A stretch of DNA of 14,288 bases, from contig JBBRPS010000181.1 of assembly GCA_038227745.1 (NCBI GenBank), positions 1 through 14,288 of the forward strand. The letters are read 5' to 3'. The stretch's first letter is position 1. Every line of letters begins with the position of its first letter. This document shows positions 1-8,800 of the stretch, in pieces. Source of the stretch: DASPXY01 sp038227745. Lineage in GTDB: Bacteria > Planctomycetota > Planctomycetia > Gemmatales > Gemmataceae. Under the pieces are notes generated by a model. The model was not told the DNA's origin and made no database searches. It saw only the letters and a program-made list of their open reading frames with translations. The position numbers were made by a program, and so were the translations under genes.

Positions 1-90
1 ATCTCGGATGAGCAAATGGCGGGAATCAATTTGGCCAGTCACAGGGTGTTTCCCCAGTGGAACTATACGATTAAACCAGCGATTGCCTGA
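1..90 (+). CDS. C-terminal end of an ISAzo13-like (Rhodopirellula-type DDE) transposase, cut by the window edge
   Basis: Frame 1 is open from the first base to a TGA at 88-90. It reads as 29 residues containing ISDEQMAGINL near the start and HRVFPQWNYTIKP near the end. Transposases of the ISAzo13 / Rhodopirellula DDE family typically finish with a segment of this type: a 'sDeeMa.iN' stretch followed by 'f..WNYTI.P'. The match is from memory of the family, not from a search. The catalytic DDE domain lies outside the window, so I cannot say whether the element is intact. It is followed by AT-rich DNA with a possible terminal repeat (115-136). An insertion sequence here would fit the change in base composition at this edge of the window. 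Confidence 0.72.
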   Translation: MSDEQMAGINLASHRVFPQWNYTIKPAIA

Positions 91-114
91 GAATTGTCTA
101 TATTGAGAGAATGC

Positions 115-136
115 TAAGTAATACTTGCACAGATCC
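115..136. repeat. possible right terminal inverted repeat of the ISAzo13-like element
   Basis: This 22-bp stretch contains TAAGTAATACTTGCACAGA and lies 24 nt after the transposase stop. That is where the right end of a one-gene insertion sequence would be expected. On the other strand it begins GGATCTGTGCAAGTA, which resembles the general style of ISAzo13-family ends as I remember them. The left end is outside the window, so the repeat cannot be paired and no target duplication can be checked. This is a suggestion only. Confidence 0.3.
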
Positions 137-225
137 TAAGTGGTCAGCATCGCGAAGAAGTGGGAGGAGATGTCCAGTAAAGGCGTTTGATGCCACTGAA
201 GACCCCCAGGACCACCGATCGAACA

Positions 226-648
226 TTACCGCTTCCGCTCCTTGAGTTTCTTCAACGGCATCTTGTCCACGTTGATCTTATGCTTGCGAAGTTCCTCTAG
301 GCCGTCCGACAGATAGTCGGCCAGCGGCGCCTTGTCCATCATCTGTGATGCCGCGTGTTCCGGATCGCCGAACGTACCCTTCAAGGTCTCGTAGTATCCC
401 GCCAAGTCATCCGCGCTAACATCTCCACGTCCAAGATACATGATCAGTATCAGTTGATAAATCATCTCATCCGAAAGTGCCGCAAGAAAATCCCTTAGCT
501 CCTTTTCCTCGGGCGGGGGCGGCGCACTCTCCTCGTCAAGGCCAATCAGTGGGTAATTAGGATGCCGCTTCGGAAGTTCGGTGGTATAGTACTCGCGAAC
601 CTTGCGAGCGAGATCGATCGCCCTGTCAGCAGCCTCGGAGAGGTTCAT
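226..648 (-). CDS. DUF3775 family protein, function unknown
   Basis: This 140-residue cytoplasmic protein has no signal peptide or membrane segment. The central part carries the pattern I associate with DUF3775: HPNYPLIG (residues 29-36), a proline/glutamate-rich link (PPPPEEKEL, about 43-51), then LSDEMIYQLILIMYLGRGD (about 58-76) and, near the end, APLADYLSDGLEEL (about 107-120). The last ten or so residues are strongly basic (KKLKERKR). The ATG at 648 is preceded on the minus strand by GGGAGGGTGAG, a good ribosome binding site, which supports the start. The family has no established role. The gene stands alone between an IS end and a gene-free stretch. Its base composition is lower in GC than the rest of the window, so recent acquisition together with the IS is possible. 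Family assignment is fairly firm; function is not. Confidence 0.82.
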   Translation of the reverse strand: MNLSEAADRAIDLARKVREYYTTELPKRHPNYPLIGLDEESAPPPPEEKELRDFLAALSDEMIYQLILIMYLGRGDVSADDLAGYYETLKGTFGDPEHAASQMMDKAPLADYLSDGLEELRKHKINVDKMPLKKLKERKR

Positions 649-1147
649 CTCACCCTCCCTTCCCTTCAGCTTGCCTTGCCTCGGTCTGCACCGCTCAAGT
701 GCAATCCCCTCTATAGGGGTGACCTGAACTCTGACCTGTTCATTTTATCCCACAGCCAACTCGCCGAAAAGATCGCTGGGCGGCTTATCGATCACGAGCA
801 AGATGGGCCGCGCTGGCTGGGAGGATCAGTGCCTACCGCAGGCGGTCAACGTGAGAAAGCTTCGGGCCTGCCGCCCCGTGAGTTCGCGTTGCTGTCCAGC
901 CGACCCTACCCCGACAGACAGCACCACCGGGCGATACCGAGGCACAGCCGCACAGGAGCCAGCCTGCATTCCCTCGCCTCCCGGCCATGGGTCCGGTCTT
1001 CCAGGATAGTTCCCCCTGCCCAGTATATCGCGGCCCCAGCCGCGGAGGAATGGCGAATCCGCTCGCCGCGACAGAAACCGCCCCTATGATGACCCTTCCC
1101 ACGCCTCCGCGCCGGCAACCGCGCGGCCTCTCCTTAGGAGACCCGTC
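649..1147. other. gene-free stretch between divergent genes, with small dyads
   Basis: No ORF here has convincing protein features, although several frames stay open because of high GC. Visible structure: CCCCT-ctat-AGGGG at 706-719, and TGACCTG twice in tandem 12 bp apart at 720-738. TGAAC...GTTCA is a 5-bp dyad at 725-742, and CGCGG-N6-CCGCG lies at 1029-1044. The first three lie 60-95 bp upstream of the DUF3775 start and could be operator DNA for it. A plus-strand frame from about 718 to 843 has fairly natural composition (contains HSQLAEKIAGRLIDHE) and might be a gene relic, but I cannot name a family. No convincing sigma-70 promoter was found for the downstream radical SAM gene. Confidence 0.5.
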
Positions 1148-2710
1148 ATGGCGGACATCGTTCTCGTCAACCCGCGCTTCGAGGTCTCCTACTGGGGCCT
1201 GGAGCACGCCCTGCCACTCTTCGGCAAGCGCGCCAACCTGCCCGTCGCCGCCCTGCCGCTCCTCGCCGCCCTCACGCCCACAGGCCACACCATCACCCTC
1301 ATCGACGAGAACGTCGAACCGCTCGACTTCGACCGCCTGGCGCGGGCCGACATCGTCGGCGTCACCGGCATGAGCGTGCAGCGCTTCCGCATGCGCGAGA
1401 TCCTCACCGAGCTGAAACGCCGCGGTGTCTTCACCGCCGTCGGCGGCCCGTGGGTCAGCGTCCAGGAAGACTACTTCGGCGCGCTCGCCGACACCCTCTT
1501 CGTCGGCGAGGCCGAGGAGACGTGGCCACGCTTCCTCGACGACTGGGCCGGCGGCCGACCCGCGCGCCGCTACGAGCAGGCCGACAAGACCGACATGACG
1601 CGCGTGCCGGTGCCGCGCTTCGACCTGCTGAAGATGCAGCACTACCTGTTCGGCAGCCTGCAGTTCTCACGCGGCTGTCCGTTCCAGTGCGAGTTTTGCG
1701 ACATCATCGTCACCTTCGGCCGCCGCCCGCGCCTCAAGACCGCTCCCCAGGTCATCGCCGAGTTGGAGGCCCTGCGCACTCTCGGGATGGAAATTATCTT
1801 CATCGTGGACGACAACCTGATCGGCAACAAGAAGGCCGTCAAGGGGCTGCTCCGCGAGGTGGCCGCCTGGCAAGAATCCAACGGCTACCCGGTCGTGCTC
1901 TTCACCGAGGCGTCGCTCGACCTGGCCGACGACGAGGAACTGCTGCGCCTCATGGTCGAGGCGAACTTTTTCAGCGTCTTCGTCGGCATCGAGAGCCCCA
2001 ATGAGGCGTCGCTGCGCGAGACGAAGAAGTTCCAGAACATCCGTAAAGGCGGAACGATCCTCGAGCGCGTCCACACGATCCAGCGGGCGGGCCTGGAGGT
2101 GTGGTGCGGCATGATCCTCGGCTTTGACCACGACGCGCCGGACATCTTTGCGGCGCAGCGCGAGTTCATCCGCGCGGCGCGCATCCCGCACGCCATGATC
2201 GGCATGCTGCACGCCATCCCGAAAACGCCCCTGCACGCCCGTTTGGCCGCGGCGGGCCGTCTCGACCCCGCCGACGTGCCGGAGTACGGCACGAACGTCG
2301 TGCCGCTGCTGATGACGCGCGCGGAGTTGCGCGACGGCTACGTGCGCGTGCTGAACGAGTTGTACGAGCCGGCGGCGTACTTCGACCGGCTGGAGGACCT
2401 GTACCTGCGCCAGGACCTGGCCTTCGCCACGGCCCGGGAGCGGTACTGGGCCCGCCACCCGTGGGAGCAGTTCAAGGCCAGGGCGTGGTTCCTGCTGCGC
2501 TCGGCGGGACTGTACGCGCGCCTGATGCAGCGTGTCCACGACCCGGACCTGCGCCGCGAGTACACGCGGCGAATCTGGCGAATGCTGCGACGGCGGCGCG
2601 ACGCCAGCCTGCTGCAGATCTACCTCATCAAGTGCGCCATCCACTACCACCACTACACGATGGCCCGGCAGATGGCCGCCGGCCGCGGGCCGATCCGAAA
2701 CTCGTTCTGA
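1148..2710 (+). CDS. cobalamin-binding radical SAM protein, DUF4070 class (HpnP-like)
   Basis: This protein has 520 residues. Residues 1-140 look like a B12-binding Rossmann domain (IVLVNPRFE at the start, LIDENVEPLDF at 51-61, VGGPWVS at 98-104). The usual DxHxxG histidine is absent, as in many radical SAM relatives. The radical SAM core follows: RGCPFQCEFCD has cysteines 177, 181 and 184 in the CX3CX2C arrangement that binds the 4Fe-4S cluster. FIVDDNLIGNKKAVK and FFSVFVGIESPNEASL continue the TIM-barrel. About 300-500 is the DUF4070-type C-terminal part, rich in Arg and aromatic residues. The class includes the hopanoid C-2 methylase HpnP and many enzymes of unknown substrate. It typically transfers a methyl group via methylcobalamin, which I infer here. 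No hopanoid gene is nearby, so the substrate is open. Start: AGGAG at 1136-1140, 7 nt before ATG. Confidence 0.88.
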   Translation: MADIVLVNPRFEVSYWGLEHALPLFGKRANLPVAALPLLAALTPTGHTITLIDENVEPLDFDRLARADIVGVTGMSVQRFRMREILTELKRRGVFTAVGGPWVSVQEDYFGALADTLFVGEAEETWPRFLDDWAGGRPARRYEQADKTDMTRVPVPRFDLLKMQHYLFGSLQFSRGCPFQCEFCDIIVTFGRRPRLKTAPQVIAELEALRTLGMEIIFIVDDNLIGNKKAVKGLLREVAAWQESNGYPVVLFTEASLDLADDEELLRLMVEANFFSVFVGIESPNEASLRETKKFQNIRKGGTILERVHTIQRAGLEVWCGMILGFDHDAPDIFAAQREFIRAARIPHAMIGMLHAIPKTPLHARLAAAGRLDPADVPEYGTNVVPLLMTRAELRDGYVRVLNELYEPAAYFDRLEDLYLRQDLAFATARERYWARHPWEQFKARAWFLLRSAGLYARLMQRVHDPDLRREYTRRIWRMLRRRRDASLLQIYLIKCAIHYHHYTMARQMAAGRGPIRNSF

Positions 2711-2719
2711 CTGCCGGAA

Positions 2720-2774
2720 GAATAGAACACGGCTGACACGGATCCGTTCGATCCGTGTCAGCCGTGTTCTATTC
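2720..2774 (+). terminator. perfect 25-bp hairpin 9 nt after the radical SAM gene
   Basis: Positions 2720-2744 are the exact reverse complement of 2750-2774, with a 5-nt loop (CGTTC). The arm contains the word CCGTGT twice, ten bases apart (GATCCGTGTCAGCCGTGTTC in the right arm). There is no clean T-tract after the stem, only TCCGAATTTG, so it may be a strong transcript 3' end or a REP-like repeat rather than a classic intrinsic terminator. The position directly after the stop codon at 2708-2710 favours a role in ending or protecting the upstream message. Confidence 0.65.
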
Positions 2775-2817
2775 CGAATTTGCTGGCCGCCCCATTCCCG
2801 CTCGCTACAATAAAAGG

Positions 2818-2924
2818 TGATTCATAGGGAGCGCGGTATCCGAGTATCATCTGGGCCGCCCTCACCTACCTGACTCTTTCATTTGCGCCTGTCCGGCTCA
2901 TAAACCGGACAGGCCATTGTTTTT
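2818..2924 (+). ncRNA. candidate short RNA between an orphan -10 box and an intrinsic terminator
   Basis: TACAAT at 2806-2811 resembles a sigma-70 -10 element and would start a transcript near 2818. An intrinsic terminator ends at about 2924, giving an RNA of roughly 105 nt. The stretch has no supportable ORF; a GTG-started 18-codon frame at 2817 is the longest with any start context. The weak point is the -35 side: TTGCTG at 2780-2785 is 20 nt away, longer than the usual 17. The mqnA promoter lies downstream of the terminator, so this transcript would not be the mqnA leader. An alternative is that the terminator simply catches read-through from the radical SAM gene. Confidence 0.28.
2887..2924 (+). 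terminator. intrinsic terminator upstream of the mqnA promoter
   Basis: GCCTGTCCGG (2887-2896) pairs perfectly with CCGGACAGGC (2905-2914) across an 8-nt loop. It is followed after two bases by TTGTTTTT (2917-2924). A 10-bp GC-rich stem plus T-tract is the standard rho-independent form. It would stop transcription coming from the radical SAM gene, or from a short RNA in between, just before the mqnA promoter. Confidence 0.8.
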
Positions 2925-2965
2925 CCGGCCCCCTCTCCGTCCGGCTTTCCAATCTTCAGAATCTA

Positions 2966-2994
2966 TTGAAACTTCGCCGCTCGCCCCGTATGAT
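2966..2994 (+). promoter_or_regulatory. near-consensus sigma-70 promoter for mqnA-mqnC
   Basis: TTGAAA (2966-2971) and TATGAT (2989-2994) each differ from the sigma-70 consensus at one base and are separated by exactly 17 nt. The predicted start of transcription is near 3001, about 30 nt before the mqnA ATG. It is the best promoter in the window by eye. Confidence 0.75.
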
Positions 2995-3023
2995 TCTCCT
3001 GGGGGAACTTTTTCCGGGGCGAG
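2980..3023. promoter_or_regulatory. 9-bp inverted repeat centred on the predicted mqnA transcription start (possible operator)
   Basis: CTCGCCCCG (2980-2988) is the exact reverse complement of CGGGGCGAG (3015-3023), with 26 nt between. The left arm fills the promoter spacer next to the -10 box. The right arm overlaps the first bases of the mqnA ribosome binding site (GAGGG at 3021-3025). The centre of symmetry is at about 3001.5, where transcription should begin. A dimeric repressor site is one reading. An RNA hairpin hiding the ribosome binding site would only form in a transcript that starts further upstream. Confidence 0.4.
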
Positions 3024-3805
3024 GGCCGTCATGGATCCCACCGTTCGCATCGGCGCCGTCAATTACCTGAACACCAAGCCGCTCATCCACGACCTGGAGG
3101 AACTGGCGCCCGAGGCGGAACTGCTCCTCGACGTGCCGAGCCGGCTGGCCGACCTGCTCGCCGCCGGCCGCCTCGACGTGGCGCTCATCCCCGTCATCGA
3201 ATACTTCCGCGGCGGCTCTTACTCCGTCGTGCCCGACATCGCCATCGCCAGCAACGGCCCCGTCCTGAGCGTGACGCTCTTCAGCCGCGTGCCGTGGGCG
3301 GACATCCGCCGCGTCGCCCTCGACGCGGGCTCGCGCACCAGCGCCGCCCTGACGCAGATCCTGCTGCGGCGCAAGTACGGCGTGCGCCCCGAGACCGTGC
3401 CACTGCCGCTCGACGCCGGCGCCGAGGACGTGGACGCCGACGCCGTGCTGCTGATCGGCGACCGCGCCATGCGCGCCTGCCTGCCGGGCTTCGCGCACGC
3501 CTTCGACCTGGGGCAGGAGTGGCACGACTGGGTCGGGCTGCCGTTCGTCTACGCCGTCTGGGCAGTGCGGGCCGGCGCCGACCTCGGGCCAGTGACGGCG
3601 GCGCTGCACGAGGCGAAGCGCCGCGGCTGCCGCCAGGTTGGGCCGATCGCCCACCGCGAGGCGCCGCGCCTGGGCCTCGACGCCGGTTTCTGCAGACGCT
3701 ACCTTGGCAACATCATCCGGTTTGACCTCGGCCCGCGCGAGCAGGCGGGGCTGCATCACTATTACATGCTCGCGTGCGAGCTGGGCCTGGCCCGCAAGGG
3801 GGTGA

Positions 3806-4933
<1,128 letters not shown>

Positions 4934-4950
4934 CCGCACTCCCGCCCCGC

Positions 4951-4992
4951 GCCGGTGACGCCCGCGGGATCCCTTCCGCGAGCGCCACCGGC
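4951..4992 (+). terminator. 17-bp imperfect GC hairpin after mqnC
   Basis: The arms 4951-4967 and 4976-4992 pair over 17 positions with two mismatches around an 8-nt loop. The outer part is GCCGGTG with CACCGGC and the inner part CCCGCGG with CCGCGAG. The hairpin starts 17 nt after the mqnC stop. No T-tract follows, as is common for GC-rich genomes, so it may act as a 3' end or stability element. The rest of the 250-nt gap to the sigma gene shows nothing else clear beyond the weak promoter listed separately. Confidence 0.55.
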
Positions 4993-5122
4993 CCACCTCG
5001 GGGCGACGCCGAGTGCTGCGCATCCGCCCTCTCTCCTCATCCCTTGCCGGGGAAATACGCCGCCCCCTAACGCGGCGGCGCGGGCCGCACACCCCTCTGC
5101 AGGCCCTCTTCACAATTCGTCC

Positions 5123-5150
5123 TTGCTCGGCGCCGGATTTCGCGGACAAT
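5123..5150 (+). promoter_or_regulatory. weak candidate promoter for the ECF sigma / kinase pair
   Basis: TTGCTC (5123-5128) and GACAAT (5145-5150) are separated by 16 nt and would start transcription about 28 nt before the sigma factor ATG. Each hexamer matches the sigma-70 consensus at four positions. ECF sigma factors often transcribe their own genes from a different promoter type, which I cannot recognise here. Confidence 0.3.
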
Positions 5151-5184
5151 CGGCGTTAGGTTTTCTCTCTCCGGAGTATCTCTC

Positions 5185-5814
5185 ATGACGGACGCTGCCG
5201 ACGACCTGCGGACGAGTGCCAGCCTCCTGGGCAAACTCGGCGACCTGCGCGACGAGGAGGCGTGGCGCCGCTTCCTCGAGCAGTACCGGCCGCTCATCGC
5301 CTCCTGGTGCGCCCGCCGCGGGCTGGCCGGTCAGGAGGCCGAGGAGGTCACCGCCACCGTCCTGCTCAAGCTCGCCCGCGCCATGCCGACGTACAGTTAC
5401 GACCGCGAGCGCGGCTCGTTCCGCGGCTGGCTCAAGACGGTCGTCGATAACACCGTCAAGGATCTGCGGCGCACCTGGAGCCGCCGCCCCGGCGACCGCG
5501 GCAGCGGCGACAGCCAGGTCCACGAGTTGCTCCACCAGGTCGAGGCGCCCGACGGCCTCGACGAGCTGGTGGACACCCTCGACGCCCGCCTGGAGCGCGA
5601 CCGCCGCCTCGCCCGCTTGGCCCAGGAACGCGTGCGGCAGCGTGTGGAGTCGCACACCTGGGAGGCATTCTGGCTGACCGCCATCGAGGGCCGTCCCGGC
5701 GCCGAGGTGGCCGCGGAACTCGGCATCAAGGTCACGGCGGTCCACATGGCGAAGTGCCGCGTGGCGAAAATGCTGCGCGAGGAGGCCGCGCGCCTGGAGA
5801 AGGACGGGGCCTAG
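5185..5814 (+). CDS. ECF-type RNA polymerase sigma factor paired with a receptor kinase
   Basis: This 209-residue, cytoplasmic protein has the two domains of an ECF sigma factor. Region 2 spans about residues 30-100 and includes EAEEVTATVLLKLARAMPTY and YDRERGSFRGWLKTVVDN. A charged linker runs over about 101-147. Region 4 spans about 148-205 and includes AEVAAELGIKVTAVHMAKCR, the helix-turn-helix that should contact the -35 element. The length and the SFRGWL motif are typical of planctomycete ECF factors that sit next to Ser/Thr kinases (the ECF-STK groups described for planctomycetes). GGAG at 5173-5176 lies 8 nt before the ATG. The kinase gene begins 54 nt after the stop, and its first 40 residues look like a zinc anti-sigma motif. 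I infer that the kinase holds or modifies this sigma factor. Confidence 0.9.
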   Translation: MTDAADDLRTSASLLGKLGDLRDEEAWRRFLEQYRPLIASWCARRGLAGQEAEEVTATVLLKLARAMPTYSYDRERGSFRGWLKTVVDNTVKDLRRTWSRRPGDRGSGDSQVHELLHQVEAPDGLDELVDTLDARLERDRRLARLAQERVRQRVESHTWEAFWLTAIEGRPGAEVAAELGIKVTAVHMAKCRVAKMLREEAARLEKDGA

Positions 5815-5820
5815 CGAACA

Positions 5821-5846
5821 AGCCCACGGGCCGCGCCCCGTGGGTT
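5821..5846 (+). promoter_or_regulatory. GC-rich hairpin between the sigma factor and kinase genes
   Basis: CCCACGGG (5823-5830) and CCCGTGGG (5837-5844) pair perfectly around a 6-nt loop. One GU and one AU pair extend the stem to 10 bp. It begins 7 nt after the sigma stop and ends 22 nt before the kinase ATG. It has no T-tract. It could reduce expression of the large kinase relative to the sigma factor, by partial termination or by mRNA processing, or it could be one copy of a small palindromic repeat: the same arms recur inside the kinase gene at 6548-6569. Confidence 0.5.
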
Positions 5847-5868
5847 CTCCCCGTGTATGAGGTGGTCC

Positions 5869-8800
5869 ATGGCGCCCTGCCCGAGCACGGAACAACTCCT
5901 CCGCCTCCAGGACGGCCAGCTCGCCGCGGCCGAGCACGGCGCGCTCGAGACGCACGTCGAGGCGTGCCTTGCCTGCCAACAGGCCCTCGATCGGCTCCCG
6001 GTGCTGACGACCGGCCCCTTGCTGCCCCTGCTGGAGAGCGCCTCCCCTTCGACCGTCGCGGACCACGCAAGGAGTGTCCACGCAGACGTCGCGCCGCCCC
6101 CGCCGCCGAGCAACTTCCCGGCCGTCCCCGGCTACGATATCCTGGCGGAGCTGGGACACGGCGGCATGGGCGTCGTCTACAAGGCGCGCCACCTCGCACT
6201 GCGCCGGCTGGTGGCGCTCAAGATGATCCTGGCCCGCAAGGCAGAAGGGCCGGTCCGGCTCATGGCGCTGGCGGCCCGCTTCCAGAAGGAGGCCGAGGCG
6301 GCGGCCCGACTGCAGCACCCCAACCTCGTCCAGATCTACGAGATCGGCGCATGCGCTGCCGGCCCGTACATCGCCATGGAGTACGTTGAGGGCACGACCC
6401 TCGCCCGCGCCCTCGGCGGCAGCCCGCGGAATCCGCGCCAGGCGGCGCGCCTGGTCGAGGCCCTCGCCCGCGCCATCCACACCGCCCACCGGCAGAACAT
6501 CGTCCACCGCGACCTCAAGCCCGCCAACGTCCTGCTGCAACGGGAACCCCACGGGGCGCCGCCCGTGGGCCTGGGGATTCCCAAGATCGCGGACTTCGGC
6601 CTCGCCAAGCAGCTCGACGACGAGGCGCTCCAGACGCAGCCGGGCGTCATCCTCGGCACGCCCAGCTACATGGCCCCCGAACAGGCGCAGGGCGCGAGCG
6701 CCGCGGCCAGCCCCCTCGTGGACGTCTACGCCCTTGGGGCCGTCCTCTACGAGTGCCTGACCGGCCGGCCGCCGTTCAAGGCCGAGACGGCGCTCGATAC
6801 CCTCGAACAGGTGCGCACTCAGGAGCCGGTGCCCGTGACGCGCCTGCAGCCGAAGGTGCCGCACGATCTGGAGACGATCTGCCTCAAATGTCTGCAAAAG
6901 GAGCCGCACCGGCGCTACGAGAGCGCCGAGGCGCTGGCCGACGACCTGGGCCGCTTCCTCGACAACCGGCCAATCCTGGCGCGGCCCGCCGGGAGGACGG
7001 AGCGGGCCTGGCGGTGGGCGCGGCGCAACCCGCGGATCGCCGGCCTGAGCGCAGCGGTGCTCTTGCTCCTGACAGCGGTCGCCGTCATTTCCACCTGGGC
7101 CGCCGCCGACCTCGCGGCCGCCAACGCCAGGGCCGAAGAGACCGCCGGCAAGGAACGCGAAGCCCGGGCGAAGGCGGACCGGATCGCGGAGCAGGAGAAG
7201 AAGACGGCGCGCAAGGAAGAGAAGGCGCGGGGGGAGGCGGAACAGGCGCGGGGCAAGGCGGAGGAAGAGAAAATGCGGGCCGTGACCGCGGCCGAGCAGG
7301 AAAAGAAAGCCCGCCTCGGAGAGGCCTTCGCACGCAAACAGGAGCAGGAGGCACGTAAGAAAGAGCAGGAGGCGCGCCGGCTGGCCGAGCGCCGCCTGGC
7401 CCGCCTGACTGTCGGCCAGGCGCTGCCGCGCCTCGACGGCGACCCCTTCGCGGCCCTGCCGTACCTGGCTGCCGGGCTGGCGCTGGAGGAGAAGGACGCC
7501 GAGCCGGACCCGCGGCACCGCCTGCGCCTCGGGGCGGTCCTGCGCCACCTGCCGCGACTGACGCAACTCTGGGCGCACAACGGTGTCGTCGGCCACGTCG
7601 CGTTCAGCCCCGATGGCGGCCGTGTCCTCGCCACCTGCTGGGACGGCACCGCCTCGCTCTGGGACGCGGACAGCGGCGACCTCCTGGCGCAAATCTCCGG
7701 CCACCGCGGGCCGGTGATGCACGGCGCGTTCAGTCCCGACGGCCGGCACGTCGCCACCGGCGGCGATGACGGCACCGCCCGGGTGTGGGATGCCTTTACC
7801 GGGGCCACGGTCGGCAAGCCTCTCGTGCTCCGCCTCCCCGTCGCCTCCGTGGCCTTTAGCCCGTCGGGCCGCCACCTGCTCGGCGGCGGCGGCAACCGGA
7901 ACCTCGGTATGCAGACCCGCACCACTCCAGGTGTGACGCATACCATCCCCGGCCCGATGCGCATGATCCCCGGCCCGCCCGGCCCCAACGGGCGACCCGG
8001 CCCACCGATCATGATTCCCGGCCCGCCCATCGTGATCCCCGGGGCGCCCCTGACGACCATCGACAATCCGCACGGCCGCGCCCAGTTATGGGAGGTCGAT
8101 ACGGGCAAACCGGTCGGCAAGGTCATGTCCCACCCCGGCTGGCTCAACGCCGCCGCCTTCAGCCCGGACGGCCGACTCGTCGTCACGGTCAGCGGTCGCT
8201 CCGAGGGCGGCCGCGGCGAGGCCCGGCTGTGGGACCTGGAGAAGGGTGAGCCGCTGCACGCCCCGCTGAAGCACCGCTTCCACGTCCAGGCCGCCGCCTT
8301 CGCGCCCGACGGCAAGCTCCTGGCCACCGCCAGCGGCAAGGCGAGCGGCGGCCCCGGCGAGGCCCGGATCTTCGACGTGGCCAGCGGCGAGGCCCTCACG
8401 CCGGCGCTGACCCACGCCCGCCAGGTCGTCGCCGTCGTCTTCGCGCCCGCGGGCCGGCGCCTCCTGACCGCCAGCGCCGACGGCACCGCCCGCGTCTGGG
8501 ACGTCGTGACGGGCGCCCCGCTCGGCTCGCCGCTGCGGCACGCCGAGCCGCTCACCGCCGCCGCCTTCAGTCCGGACGGCCGGCACGTCCTCACCGCCGG
8601 GCGCGACCGCACCGCGCGCCTCTGGGACGCGGCCACCGGCGAACCGGCCGGCCCGATACTGCGCCACGCCAGCCCCGTGACCGCCGCCGCCTTCAGCGCC
8701 GAGGGGCACCGCGTCGTCACCGCCTGCCGCGACGGCACCGTGCGCGTCTGGGAACTGGTGCGGGCGGCGCCGGCGCCGTTGCCGCACCCCTCTGCCGTCA

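Noticed and set aside
987..1373. Plus-strand frame with GGAGG one base before an ATG at 1050
   Set aside because: Spacing is too short, the translation is Pro/Arg/Ser-rich without features, and the frame runs into the radical SAM gene out of frame.
2917..3030. 38-codon N-terminal extension of mqnA from a TTG
   Set aside because: It runs through a T-tract, promoter and ribosome binding site, and the ATG at 3031 gives the family's normal N-terminus.
4934..5184. Possible small genes between mqnC and the sigma gene
   Set aside because: Short open frames there have no ribosome binding site and contain the hairpin and GC-rich inverted stretches; nothing protein-like was seen.
5110..8073. 987-codon minus-strand open frame opposite the kinase gene, and similar long frames at 6915-9389 and 8086-10314
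   Set aside because: These mirror the high-GC coding strand. The translations are rich in Arg, Gly, Pro and Ala, with no domain, and the plus strand has a fully recognisable kinase/WD40 protein.
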